Positions 41,836 to 50,077 of a DNA stretch of 59,090 nucleotides are shown one piece after another. Numbering within the stretch: position 1 is the first letter of the stretch; the number at the start of each line of letters is the position of its first letter. The notes beneath the pieces were generated by a model. That model worked only from the letters and a program-made list of their open reading frames with translations, had not been told where the DNA came from and searched no databases. Position numbers and translations under genes: made by a program. The DNA is from an uncultured Acidobacteriota bacterium (GTDB lineage Bacteria > Acidobacteriota > Terriglobia > Bryobacterales > Bryobacteraceae), in the NCBI GenBank assembly GCA_900696665.1, contig CAADGY010000103.1, forward strand, positions 1 to 59,090, read 5' to 3'.

Positions 41836-43188
41836 GTGACTAAGAAACCCGTCTTCCTCTTCGTCCTGATCGGGACCGCTGTGGGGTCTATCCCGTGCGC
41901 GGCTCAATCGTCTCCGGATCTGGCTGGCATCCTGCGGAGAATTGAGAACCTGGAGCGGGAAAACCAGGCCTTGCGCAGGGAGATCAGCGAGTTGCGCACA
42001 ATCATTGGCGTAGACGCCGTGGGGTCCGCGCCCGAAACCAGTATCGGCCGCATCGAGGAACGCGTTCAGATTCAGGAGCGCCGCACAGAAGAGCTGTCCC
42101 AAACCAAAGTGGAGACTTCACAGAAGCTGCCGATACGCCTCACCGGTATGGCGCTGTTCAACGTCTATCGCAGCGGGCCGCGCACCGGTACTTCGGAAAA
42201 TCCTGTCTTTGCCGCACAGAGTAAGGGCCGGAAAGCAGGAGGCGGCACGTTTCGCCAGTCGGTCATCGGGTTGGAGTACCGGGGCGCATCCACTTTTTGG
42301 GGCGGCAAGGTTCATGGCTCGCTCTTTCTCGATTTCTATAACGGCGGCGAACGCGACTTCTTCACCTATGCCCGCATCAGGACTGCTTCCATCGAGCTGG
42401 AGTGGAAGACACGCAGCATTCTGGCCGGTCTCGAGAAACCCATCTTCGCCCCGCGCGAGCCAAACTCTCTGTCGCAGGTCGGCATCTCTCCGCTTACGGG
42501 CGCAGGCAACCTGTGGCGGTGGCAGCCGCAAGTCCGCTTTGAACAACGCCTGCCGCTGTCGGGAGCAACGGAACTGCGCGCGCAATTCGGCGTGATCGAG
42601 ACTTCGGAAAATTACCCGGGAATCCAGTTGCCTGCCGGTGCGCAAGTTGAGAGGCGCCGTCCGGGGGCGGAGGGCCGCTTCGAACTGGCACATTCGCTCG
42701 ACGATACACGCCGCATCGAATTCGCTCCCGGATTTCACTTCAGCACGACACACGTTGGTGGGGCGCCGGTGCCCTCGAGCCTGTTCTCGCTCGACTGGTT
42801 TGCAAACCCATGGGCCCGCCTCGAATTTTCGGGTGCGTTCTTTTCCGGCAAGAACGTTGCACATTTCGGGGCGACCCGGCAAGGATTTTCCTTTCTGCCC
42901 GATGGGCGCGCGATTCCCGTGCACAGCCATGGAGGGTGGGGCCAGTTCACTTTCATCGCGACTCCACGCCTGTCCTTCAACGTCTATGGAGGGCAGCATG
43001 ACGATCGCGATGCTGATATTTCACCGGGAGGCATCTCCAGGAACATGGCGGGCGCGGCGAACCTCATGTATCGTTTCGCACCGAACGTGATCGTCAGCTT
43101 CGAAGCGGCACAGTTGCGCACGACGTATCTCGGCACTGGAATCCGTTTGAACAACCGGTATGATCTGGCTCTGGCTTATCTGTTTTAG
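41836..43188 (+). CDS. Porin-like outer-membrane beta-barrel protein with N-terminal coiled coil
   Basis: A 450-residue protein starting at GTG 41836 with GGGAGG 8 bases upstream. Signal peptide at 1-24, then a coiled coil ('ILRRIENLERENQALRREISELRTII', residues ~31-56) and a second heptad-like stretch to residue 95. The remainder is alternating amphipathic strands ('GASTFWGGKVHGSLFLDFYNGG', 'ASIELEWKTRSILAGLEKPIF') ending 'NNRYDLALAYLF' with a terminal Phe, typical of an outer-membrane barrel. The coiled coil plus barrel recalls phosphate-selective porin/OprP-like proteins. It overlaps the next gene by 29 bases. Confidence 0.75.
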   Translation: MTKKPVFLFVLIGTAVGSIPCAAQSSPDLAGILRRIENLERENQALRREISELRTIIGVDAVGSAPETSIGRIEERVQIQERRTEELSQTKVETSQKLPIRLTGMALFNVYRSGPRTGTSENPVFAAQSKGRKAGGGTFRQSVIGLEYRGASTFWGGKVHGSLFLDFYNGGERDFFTYARIRTASIELEWKTRSILAGLEKPIFAPREPNSLSQVGISPLTGAGNLWRWQPQVRFEQRLPLSGATELRAQFGVIETSENYPGIQLPAGAQVERRRPGAEGRFELAHSLDDTRRIEFAPGFHFSTTHVGGAPVPSSLFSLDWFANPWARLEFSGAFFSGKNVAHFGATRQGFSFLPDGRAIPVHSHGGWGQFTFIATPRLSFNVYGGQHDDRDADISPGGISRNMAGAANLMYRFAPNVIVSFEAAQLRTTYLGTGIRLNNRYDLALAYLF

Positions 43189-43873
43189 CCTGCTTAAAGC
43201 GGGCGAATCCGCCGCCGCGACGGTCACCGGCCAGGTGACTCTCGCCGATTCACGCGAGCCGAGCGTTCGCGAGCGTAAAGACTACTCAGGCGTCGTAGTA
43301 TGGCTCGAGGCTGTTGGGAGTGCGGGGCGGTTGCCAGCTCCAGGAACATTCGTGATGGAGCAGAAGGGAAAGAGATTTCTGCCACACGTGCTCGTGGTGC
43401 CGATTGGCGCAACCGTCGATTTTCCCAACTTCGATCCCATCTTTCACAATGCGTTCTCCAACTTTAGCGGCCAGCCGTTCGATACCGGCCTCTATGCGCC
43501 CGGCACCAGCCAGAGCGTTCATTTCAGGCGTCCGGGCATCGTAAGGGTGTTCTGCAACATACACTCCACGATGAGTGCGGTCATTGTGGTTTTGCCGACG
43601 CACTTGTACGCCGTTACCTCTTCCGATGGCACTTTTCGGTTGGCCGATGTGCCTCCCGGCACGTACCAGCTTCGTTTCTGGCATGAGCGTTCGCCCGGGG
43701 AGACCCTTAAGAAGGTGGAGCGCACGCTGCACGTCGAATCAGCGAACGAGAAACTCCCGCTCGTGACGATATCGGAGTCCGGCTATCTCCAGGTGCCACA
43801 CAAAAACAAATATGGCAAGGAGTACGCTCCACCGCCGCGAGAGCATACCGTTTACCCGGGAGCGCGCAAATGA
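43160..43873 (+). CDS. Secreted cupredoxin-like protein with carboxypeptidase-regulatory-like segment
   Basis: A 237-residue protein with a signal peptide (MIWLWLICFSLLKAGESAAA). The central part resembles a plastocyanin/methylamine-utilisation-type cupredoxin with a full type 1 copper ligand set: H96 ('NFDPIFHNAF'), C132, H135 and M138 ('FCNIHSTM'). It is followed by 'AVTSSDGTFRLADVPPGTYQLRFW', the conserved turn of carboxypeptidase-regulatory-like domains. Such proteins often lie next to outer-membrane proteins and may carry electrons or sense copper. The start overlaps the porin-like gene by 29 bases and its end overlaps the kinase start (ATGA). Confidence 0.75.
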   Translation: MIWLWLICFSLLKAGESAAATVTGQVTLADSREPSVRERKDYSGVVVWLEAVGSAGRLPAPGTFVMEQKGKRFLPHVLVVPIGATVDFPNFDPIFHNAFSNFSGQPFDTGLYAPGTSQSVHFRRPGIVRVFCNIHSTMSAVIVVLPTHLYAVTSSDGTFRLADVPPGTYQLRFWHERSPGETLKKVERTLHVESANEKLPLVTISESGYLQVPHKNKYGKEYAPPPREHTVYPGARK

Positions 43874-45672
43874 GGCTGCCGCGGATGTCCCTGCTTGCGA
43901 AAATCTGGGTCTGGACGTCGGTCGTGCTCACCGCCGTGTCCGGTATTGCAGGCTGGCTGTTGCAGCGCCAGGCGCTGGAAACAACCTTCCGCAGCGTCGA
44001 GGAAGAAGCGAAGGCAAGCTTTCAGGCATACGAGTCTTTGTGGCGAATGCGCGCCGAAAGCCTGCGTTCGGTGTCGGCAATCATCAGCAGCATGCCGCAC
44101 GTACGGGCGGCGTTCGGCACGCGCGACCACGCCACCATCCGCGATACCACCAGTGAGATATGGACGCGGGTATCGGACGACCTGCAGGAGACGTCGTTTT
44201 TCCTCGTGACTGACCCGGAAGGCAACACCATTGCTTCGCTCGATGTGCAAACCGCGCAGGCTCCGCGGCTCTACTGGCCTGTAGTGCGCTCCGTGCGCAG
44301 CCGCTTCCCCGACCAGGTCTCGGGGTTCTCGATTCGCGATGGCGAGCTCTTTCAGATCGTACTCACACCGGTGTACGTGGACTCCACCTCGGGACCTGCC
44401 CTCATCAATGTTCTGCTCACCGGCTATAGCGTGAATCACCTCCTTGCACAGCGCTTTAAGGAGGCCACCGGCGGCAGTGATTTCGTGTTCCTGTCGGACG
44501 GTAAGATCTTCGCTTCCACTCTCAATGACCGCGCAACCGGAGTGCTGGCGGCGCGCATCACCGCCGCCGAATCCGCAGCCACGCTCAGCGACGGCGTATC
44601 GCAATACGTTCCACTGGTCCGCGATCTGATCGACCTCGAAGGAGATCCAGTGGGCAAGCTGGCCATTTTTCGTTCCTTTGACAGCGCCCGCGAGCAAGTG
44701 ACCCATCTCAGGCGCATGCTGGTGCTGCTGTGGCTTGCGGCACTGGCGGCGGGCCTGGGGCTGATGTATCTGGTGGCGCGGCGCATTGTGCAGCCCGTGA
44801 AGGAACTGGATCGCGCCGCGGCCGAGGTGGCCCGGCAGAATTACGAGTACCGCGTGCAACCCTCCAGCCAGGACGAGCTCGGACGTCTCGCCTCGACATT
44901 CAACACCATGTGCGGTTCGCTTCAATCGGCTCGCGCCGAACTGATCCGGCAGGAGCGTATCTCCACGATCGGAAGGATGGCCAGCTCCATCGTTCACGAC
45001 TTGCGGAATCCCCTGGCTGCCATCTACGGCGGAGCTGAGGTGATGGTGGATACTGATCTCACACGGGATCAGATGGGCCGTGTCGCGGGTAATATCTATC
45101 GCGCGTCGAGGCGCATACAGGAGTTGCTGCAGGACCTGGTGAACGTGGCGCATGGCCACGGCGGCGAGAAAGAGGTCTGCCGGCTGGCCGAAATTGTGGA
45201 AGCGGCGATTGACGCCAGCCGCGCTCCGGCGGATTCGAGATCCGTGCGATTGCTGGCGAATGTGGCCGAGGGGATCGAGGTTAACGCCGCCCGCGCGCGA
45301 TTGGAGCGTGTGTTCCTGAACCTGATCGACAACGCCATCGAGGCGATGCCGTCCGGAGGCGAGGTTCACATTCGCGCCCGCATCGAAGAGGGCTACGTTC
45401 GGGTGGAGGTGGAGGACACGGGACCGGGGCTATCGGAAGAGATCCGCGGCCAGCTTTTCCAACCCTTCGCGACACACGGCAAGAAAACCGGCTTGGGGCT
45501 TGGACTTGCGCTCTCCCGGCAGACGGTTCTCGACCACGGAGGCGACATCTGGGCCGCTTCAGAACAAAGTCGTGGTGCAAAATTCTGCCTGCGTTTCCCG
45601 CTGGCCGAGCCGAACGAGACGCCGCCGGATGGATTACACGCCACTACCTTCAAGACACCGCCGATTACTTGA
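43870..45672 (+). CDS. Membrane sensor histidine kinase
   Basis: A 600-residue kinase: a membrane helix at ~10-35, a periplasmic sensing domain of ~230 residues (CACHE-like pattern with 'TSFFLVTDPEGNTIASLD' and 'FQIVLTPVYVDSTSGPALINVLLTGY'), a second membrane helix at ~280-305, a HAMP linker, HisKA with H376 ('SSIVHDLRNPLAAIYGG') and HATPase_c with N box 'FLNLIDNAIEAM', G1 'VEDTGPGLSEE' and G2 'GLGLGLALS'. It is the last gene of the unit and likely phosphorylates one or both upstream response regulators. The periplasmic domain next to a copper protein suggests envelope redox or metal sensing, but the ligand is unknown. Confidence 0.92.
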   Translation: MRLPRMSLLAKIWVWTSVVLTAVSGIAGWLLQRQALETTFRSVEEEAKASFQAYESLWRMRAESLRSVSAIISSMPHVRAAFGTRDHATIRDTTSEIWTRVSDDLQETSFFLVTDPEGNTIASLDVQTAQAPRLYWPVVRSVRSRFPDQVSGFSIRDGELFQIVLTPVYVDSTSGPALINVLLTGYSVNHLLAQRFKEATGGSDFVFLSDGKIFASTLNDRATGVLAARITAAESAATLSDGVSQYVPLVRDLIDLEGDPVGKLAIFRSFDSAREQVTHLRRMLVLLWLAALAAGLGLMYLVARRIVQPVKELDRAAAEVARQNYEYRVQPSSQDELGRLASTFNTMCGSLQSARAELIRQERISTIGRMASSIVHDLRNPLAAIYGGAEVMVDTDLTRDQMGRVAGNIYRASRRIQELLQDLVNVAHGHGGEKEVCRLAEIVEAAIDASRAPADSRSVRLLANVAEGIEVNAARARLERVFLNLIDNAIEAMPSGGEVHIRARIEEGYVRVEVEDTGPGLSEEIRGQLFQPFATHGKKTGLGLGLALSRQTVLDHGGDIWAASEQSRGAKFCLRFPLAEPNETPPDGLHATTFKTPPIT

Positions 45673-46624
45673 GAAGAGGCAGCAGGACGGCATCGAGCGT
45701 CGCATCGTCCCATCGTGGAATCGAGACATTCCGGTGCAGAGACCAATGCTCGGCATGTTCCACGGTTCCGTTCGGCTCCACTCTGGTCATGGGCCCGAGT
45801 GTTTCCAGTTCCAGGAATTCGTTATTCGTGAATGTCTCGAAGGAGCAGCCGAAGTCCGGGTAGGTCCTGCTTTCATCCGCCTTCGATCGCTTGATATACA
45901 GGTCCGAGCCCAGCAGGTACGCTCCCCACGTGTTCGCGTTGAAATGCCCGAGCTTCTGCGGGGAAGGGTTGTTCGGGTCCTGTTGGAGTCCCATGTACTT
46001 GCTGCTGAACCGCCATCGTTTATCGGACAGGTTCGTATACGCCCACATCACCAGCGGGTTCGTCGGAGCAAGCATTTCCGGGTGTTTGCCGCGCGGCGGA
46101 AAGCCCGTAATGCCCAGGCCGCCCGGCGCCATCATCGTCAGCGCCCAGGGAGCGAACTCGATGGGAAACAGGGTGGTGTTCCGGATCCGGTGGAGAACTT
46201 CAACCCGGGTTCCCGAACCGGCAAGTTTAATCACCATGCTTTTTTGAAGGCCCGTCTCCTTCTCCACCGGCTGAATCGCCTCCAGAACATCGCCGCGCAC
46301 TTCAATCTTCACCGGTTCATTGTCGAGAGCATACGTCATCGGCATTGATTCGGGGCCCACCCACAGCCGGTGCCCGCCACGAGCCTGCCAGCTCGATTCG
46401 CCGCTCTTGCCGAGCATATCCGCGAATTCTTTGAACATGTTTTGCCCGCCGGCGAATCCGTAGCGCATGATGCGCGGGCCGATGTCGCTGGTTACGATCA
46501 ACTCAACCTCTCCATTGGAGATGCGGTAGCAGTTGGGCCATCCGGCATAGCTGGTTTTCCCGATCTTCACAGCGGCGAAGGTAGTCATGGCGAAAAAGAG
46601 AATAACACTGGTTAGTTTGCACAT
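45665..46624 (-). CDS. Secreted galactose-mutarotase-like fold protein (DUF4380-like)
   Basis: A 319-residue protein with an N-terminal signal peptide (MCKLTSVILFFAMTTFA). 'CYRISNGEVELIVTSDIGPRIMRYGF' at the start resembles the first strands of aldose-epimerase/galactose-mutarotase-like domains (DUF4380-type), and 'EVLHRIRNTTLFPIEFAPWALTMMAPGG' fits the later strands. No catalytic His/Glu pair could be assigned with confidence, so it may bind and not turn over sugars. Its 3' end overlaps that of the histidine kinase gene by 8 bases. Confidence 0.6.
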   Translation of the reverse strand: MCKLTSVILFFAMTTFAAVKIGKTSYAGWPNCYRISNGEVELIVTSDIGPRIMRYGFAGGQNMFKEFADMLGKSGESSWQARGGHRLWVGPESMPMTYALDNEPVKIEVRGDVLEAIQPVEKETGLQKSMVIKLAGSGTRVEVLHRIRNTTLFPIEFAPWALTMMAPGGLGITGFPPRGKHPEMLAPTNPLVMWAYTNLSDKRWRFSSKYMGLQQDPNNPSPQKLGHFNANTWGAYLLGSDLYIKRSKADESRTYPDFGCSFETFTNNEFLELETLGPMTRVEPNGTVEHAEHWSLHRNVSIPRWDDATLDAVLLPLLK

Positions 46625-46633
46625 CGTTGCCTA

Positions 46634-47548
46634 TTATGTCGCAAGCCGGAAGTGGTCGTAGCCGAGCGGTTCCAACTCCCGGCCGAAGAATGCGACCCGC
46701 ATCCGCCGGCGTTCGATCATGGACCCGATCCGCGTGAGGGGAATGCCGTCGTAGTGGCGAGGTACTCGCGTCCCGGGCGCAACGGTGAAGAGCAGTTCGT
46801 AGTCCTCGCCTCCGTGCAGCACTTGTTCAACGCTTGCGCCCGGAAACGATGGCAACGGGTGATCGATCACCGCCGATACACCGGAGGCCACCGAGAGCCG
46901 GTGCAGGTCGAGCGATATGCCATCGCTAAGATCCATCGCGGCGCTGGCGTGAACCTGACGCCGTAGAAAACGCCCCAGTGCAACACGTGGCTCGGGGCGG
47001 AGATGCCGATTACGAGCGGCGGAGGAACGCGATTCTAGACCCAGGGCCGAGCCGCCCAAAGCGCCGGAAATGTAAATCGAGTCGCCCGGGCGCGCGCCGG
47101 ATCTCGTCAGGGCTTCTCCGCGTGGAACCGCACCGCACACGACCACGTCGCAGGTGAACCGGGCGGCATGCGCCAGGTCTCCGCCGGCGATAGTGAGCTT
47201 ATGAATGCCCGCCAGCCGCAGCGCGCCTCGATAGAACCGGCCCATCCAGGCACCCTCCATTCCCGGGGCAAGCGCGACTGAAAGCAGACAGAAGCGCGGA
47301 TCCCCGCCCATGGCCGCGATGTCGCTCAAGCCTCTCGCTACGGCCTTGTGTCCTACATCCTCGGGCAGGTGCGTGCTAGGTAGAAAATGGATCCCTTCGA
47401 CTAACAGGTCGGTGGTGACCAGCAGGTCCTCAGGCGAACTCTTCGGGCGGAATACGGCACAGTCGTCTCCCACACCCAGCACAATGCCGGAACGCGGGAA
47501 GACCGGCAGTTTTTGCCGAAGCCGTTCGATGATATCGATTTCGGTCAT
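46634..47548 (-). CDS. thiL: Thiamine-monophosphate kinase
   Basis: A 304-residue cytoplasmic enzyme that phosphorylates thiamine monophosphate to the active cofactor. Diagnostic motifs: 'GVGDDCAVFRP' near the start, 'VTTDLLVEGIHF', 'HKAVARGLSDIAAMGGDPRF', 'DLSDGISLDLHRL' and 'GEDYELLFTV' (ATP/Mg binding of the PurM/ThiL fold). The longest frame begins at 47704, but ATG 47548 starts the ThiL homology and lies 22 bases after the stop of the upstream gene. No other thi gene is near. Confidence 0.92.
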   Translation of the reverse strand: MTEIDIIERLRQKLPVFPRSGIVLGVGDDCAVFRPKSSPEDLLVTTDLLVEGIHFLPSTHLPEDVGHKAVARGLSDIAAMGGDPRFCLLSVALAPGMEGAWMGRFYRGALRLAGIHKLTIAGGDLAHAARFTCDVVVCGAVPRGEALTRSGARPGDSIYISGALGGSALGLESRSSAARNRHLRPEPRVALGRFLRRQVHASAAMDLSDGISLDLHRLSVASGVSAVIDHPLPSFPGASVEQVLHGGEDYELLFTVAPGTRVPRHYDGIPLTRIGSMIERRRMRVAFFGRELEPLGYDHFRLAT

Positions 47549-47570
47549 GTCGAGATTGGGCCGACCCGTT

Positions 47571-49880
47571 TCAGTTGCCCGATGGAGCAAGCCAGATGTT
47601 TCCGGAACTTTCTCCAAGGTTGAAGACGAGCTTGTTTTTCGCCACGGACAATTCAAGGCCGAACACGCTTCCAAGGGAAGCACGCGCATTGTGGAAGTGC
47701 GCAATCACTCTGGGTTGTTCGACCGGCGTCTTCGTCTTCGGATCGAGACGGCACATCCAGACACAAACGAATCCGTCGCGGTCTGAGACATAGTAGAGGG
47801 CGTCAGCTTCCGGCGACCAGCGCGGCTTATTGACCCAGGCGCCGGGTTCAGTAACGAAGATCCACTCCCGCTGCGGAGCAGCAGATCCGTCACGAAGCGG
47901 AATGATGGCAACGCGGTGATCGTCGGGGGGCCTCCGGACAACCAAGGTCACCCATTTACCATCGTGCGAAATGGATGGTGAAAACAGCGCACTCTCGGAG
48001 GATTGCACCAGCGGTGTGACTCGGCCCGACATGTCCAGAATGGCGATGAGCGAGGTTCCGGACGGGGAGACCCACTGATAAAGCAGGCTTCTACCATCTG
48101 GTAACCAGGACCGCGGCTCCCCGCAATTGGAACAGAGTTGGGAGACGGAGCCGCCTGAAAAGGGCGCGGCGAAAATGGCTCTGCTTGGTGGTGCGGAAGT
48201 CCCGAAAGCGACTGTGGTTGCATCGGGGGAAAGGATCGGCGTTACCTCGTCCTCCCGCGTTGCTGAGAGTGCGATTTCCCTTCCCGTTGTCAAGTCTTTC
48301 GTCCAGACATCATAGTTGCCGGCTGGGTTCGAAACAAACGCAACACGGGAGCCGTCGGTGGACACGACAGGCCGCATGTGATTGGCGGTACCCGAGGTGA
48401 GGCGGATCATGTGCCCGTTTGGCTCGCCTGTCCGCACGTCCAGGGGAAGGCTCCATACATCGGACTTGTAGGTCAACACGGAGAAAACCAGCGTTCCTCC
48501 GCGGGCGAAACTGGCATGATCGTCCCGCCCACTGCCGAAGGTGACCTGTTGCACTGGACCGTGTGCCCGCAAGCTCCGGCGGGAAATGGGAATGCGCCAG
48601 ATATTGGTGTGATCGCCCGACCGGGCCGAGCATATGATCGATCCGTCAGAAAGCCAGACTCCGGGCGCGATACGCTCATAAGTCCAGACACTCTGGGGAG
48701 CGGCCAAACCATACTTCTTGAACACGTCGCGTGCGAACGTACACACGGCGGGTCCTCCACCGGCAGGCACAACCCACCAGTCCCAATTGTCGGTATAGGA
48801 CTCCCAGTCCTTCATTCGATTCTTGTTCCCGACGAATACAATGTAGCGCCCGTCAGGCGACCACAGCGGCCAGGCGGCATAGGAAAACTCCGGCGCCAAC
48901 TGCACCGGCGTGCCCCCACTGGTGGGCACGATAAAGATTTTCGACGTCCGGAACGACCGTTCGCCGATCCAGAAAGCGATGCGGGAGCCATCCGGCGAGA
49001 AACGCGGGCGGTAGCCTCCGCGGGCGAGCAGGGTGCTCTTGCCTCCCAGCGTAGGTATCGTGTAGATGCCATCGGCATCACCTTCCGCCCGGTATGCGAT
49101 AGTCATACCGTCGGGTGAAAAGGCCGGGTCCACTTCATCGCGGGAATCTTCGGTCAGGCGGTGAGGCTGGCCACCGGGTACCTGCTGAAGCCAGATGTCG
49201 AAATCGCCCGTTCCGTTCCGGTCGGAAGAATAGGCCACCAGAGTGCCGTCGGGAGAAAGAGCGGGTTGGAACGTCAGACCTGCATCCGATGTGAGCCTGC
49301 GAAGCGGCAGGGAAGTATTGCTTTGGCGCAGGCCCATCCAGTATGCGAAGGCTACCGCCACGAGCAGGAACGACGCGGCGGCAATCAGTTTACCCGGTAC
49401 CGGCCGGCGCACGGCGTTTGCCACGGGCGCGGGAGTGGCGGTGACGGCGTGCCGCAACAGGAAAGCCGGCACGTACGTGCCTTTAGGCAGCACGATGGTA
49501 ACCGGGTCGTCCGATCCTTCACCGGAATAATACTTGTCCAGCTTGTCGCGAAGCCTCCGCGCCTCGACCCGGACAATGGAATCCACACGGGAATCGTAGG
49601 AGGGCTTGCGATCAAAGATCTCAACCGCCAGTACCGCTTCTTTCAGTTGACTCGCGTTACCGGCCAGGCGCTGTTCAACAACAAACTTCAGGAAACGCGA
49701 CAACCGCTCGGAATATCGAAAGGTGGCGCTGGCAAGAATCCGGTTGAGTTGGGCGAGTATGGCTTCCGCCGGGACCCCATCCGTCAGCGGCAACTCGCGT
49801 TCCTGAGCCCGCAGCAAAGACATGGCAGTCCCGGATCCCGACGGCGATTTTCCACCCTCTTCGGCCCATCGAGACATCAT
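47571..49880 (-). CDS. Winged-helix / membrane / PD40-propeller one-component regulator
   Basis: A 769-residue protein. Residues ~25-130 hold a conserved N-terminal domain common in acidobacterial regulators and cyclases ('FLKFVVEQRLAGNASQLKEAVLAVEIF', 'VDSIVRVEARRLRDKLDKYY'), likely DNA-binding. A membrane helix follows (~162-180, 'LIAAASFLLVAVAFAYWMG'), then a TolB-like propeller of WD40-like PD40 repeats ('FQPALSPDGTLVAYSSDRNGTGDFDIWLQ', 'DPAFSPDGMTIAYRAEGDADGIY'). The layout suggests a sensor reading the periplasm and acting on DNA. A TATAAT box at 49890-49885 would leave almost no leader before ATG 49880, so Met20 (about 49823) may be the true start. It is divergent from a TonB-dependent receptor gene, a plausible target. 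Confidence 0.75.
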   Translation of the reverse strand: MMSRWAEEGGKSPSGSGTAMSLLRAQERELPLTDGVPAEAILAQLNRILASATFRYSERLSRFLKFVVEQRLAGNASQLKEAVLAVEIFDRKPSYDSRVDSIVRVEARRLRDKLDKYYSGEGSDDPVTIVLPKGTYVPAFLLRHAVTATPAPVANAVRRPVPGKLIAAASFLLVAVAFAYWMGLRQSNTSLPLRRLTSDAGLTFQPALSPDGTLVAYSSDRNGTGDFDIWLQQVPGGQPHRLTEDSRDEVDPAFSPDGMTIAYRAEGDADGIYTIPTLGGKSTLLARGGYRPRFSPDGSRIAFWIGERSFRTSKIFIVPTSGGTPVQLAPEFSYAAWPLWSPDGRYIVFVGNKNRMKDWESYTDNWDWWVVPAGGGPAVCTFARDVFKKYGLAAPQSVWTYERIAPGVWLSDGSIICSARSGDHTNIWRIPISRRSLRAHGPVQQVTFGSGRDDHASFARGGTLVFSVLTYKSDVWSLPLDVRTGEPNGHMIRLTSGTANHMRPVVSTDGSRVAFVSNPAGNYDVWTKDLTTGREIALSATREDEVTPILSPDATTVAFGTSAPPSRAIFAAPFSGGSVSQLCSNCGEPRSWLPDGRSLLYQWVSPSGTSLIAILDMSGRVTPLVQSSESALFSPSISHDGKWVTLVVRRPPDDHRVAIIPLRDGSAAPQREWIFVTEPGAWVNKPRWSPEADALYYVSDRDGFVCVWMCRLDPKTKTPVEQPRVIAHFHNARASLGSVFGLELSVAKNKLVFNLGESSGNIWLAPSGN

Positions 49881-49937
49881 CGCGATTATACCGTAGCTGC
49901 TAGCGGAAAATCGCTTTTGAAAACTATAACTTAAGCA

Positions 49938-49999
49938 ACGTTACCTCACCGGTCGCCGGGGGGTTCGGCGGACGGGTCACCCGTAAGGTAACGTAAGGT
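49938..49999. promoter_or_regulatory. Repeated motif in the divergent regulator/receptor region
   Basis: ACGTTACCT (49938-49946) and its inverted copy AGGTAACGT (49986-49994) form a perfect 9-base inverted repeat with a 39-base gap. CGTAAGGT occurs at 49982-49989 and again at 49992-49999, a direct repeat with exactly 10-base period, about one helical turn. The cluster lies between a divergent membrane regulator and a TonB receptor gene and could be its operator. Confidence 0.45.
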
Positions 50000-50077
50000 T
50001 CCGTATAAACCGCTAAGGCCGGTCTTACGCTGACAGGAAAGACAACAGCAAGAGGTAAGTCCTCGGGAGGATCGTTC

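Noticed and set aside
43852..45369. 505-codon minus-strand frame opposite the histidine kinase gene
   Set aside because: The plus strand encodes complete HAMP, HisKA and ATPase motifs; the minus-strand product (HQVH..., RHG...) has no domain.
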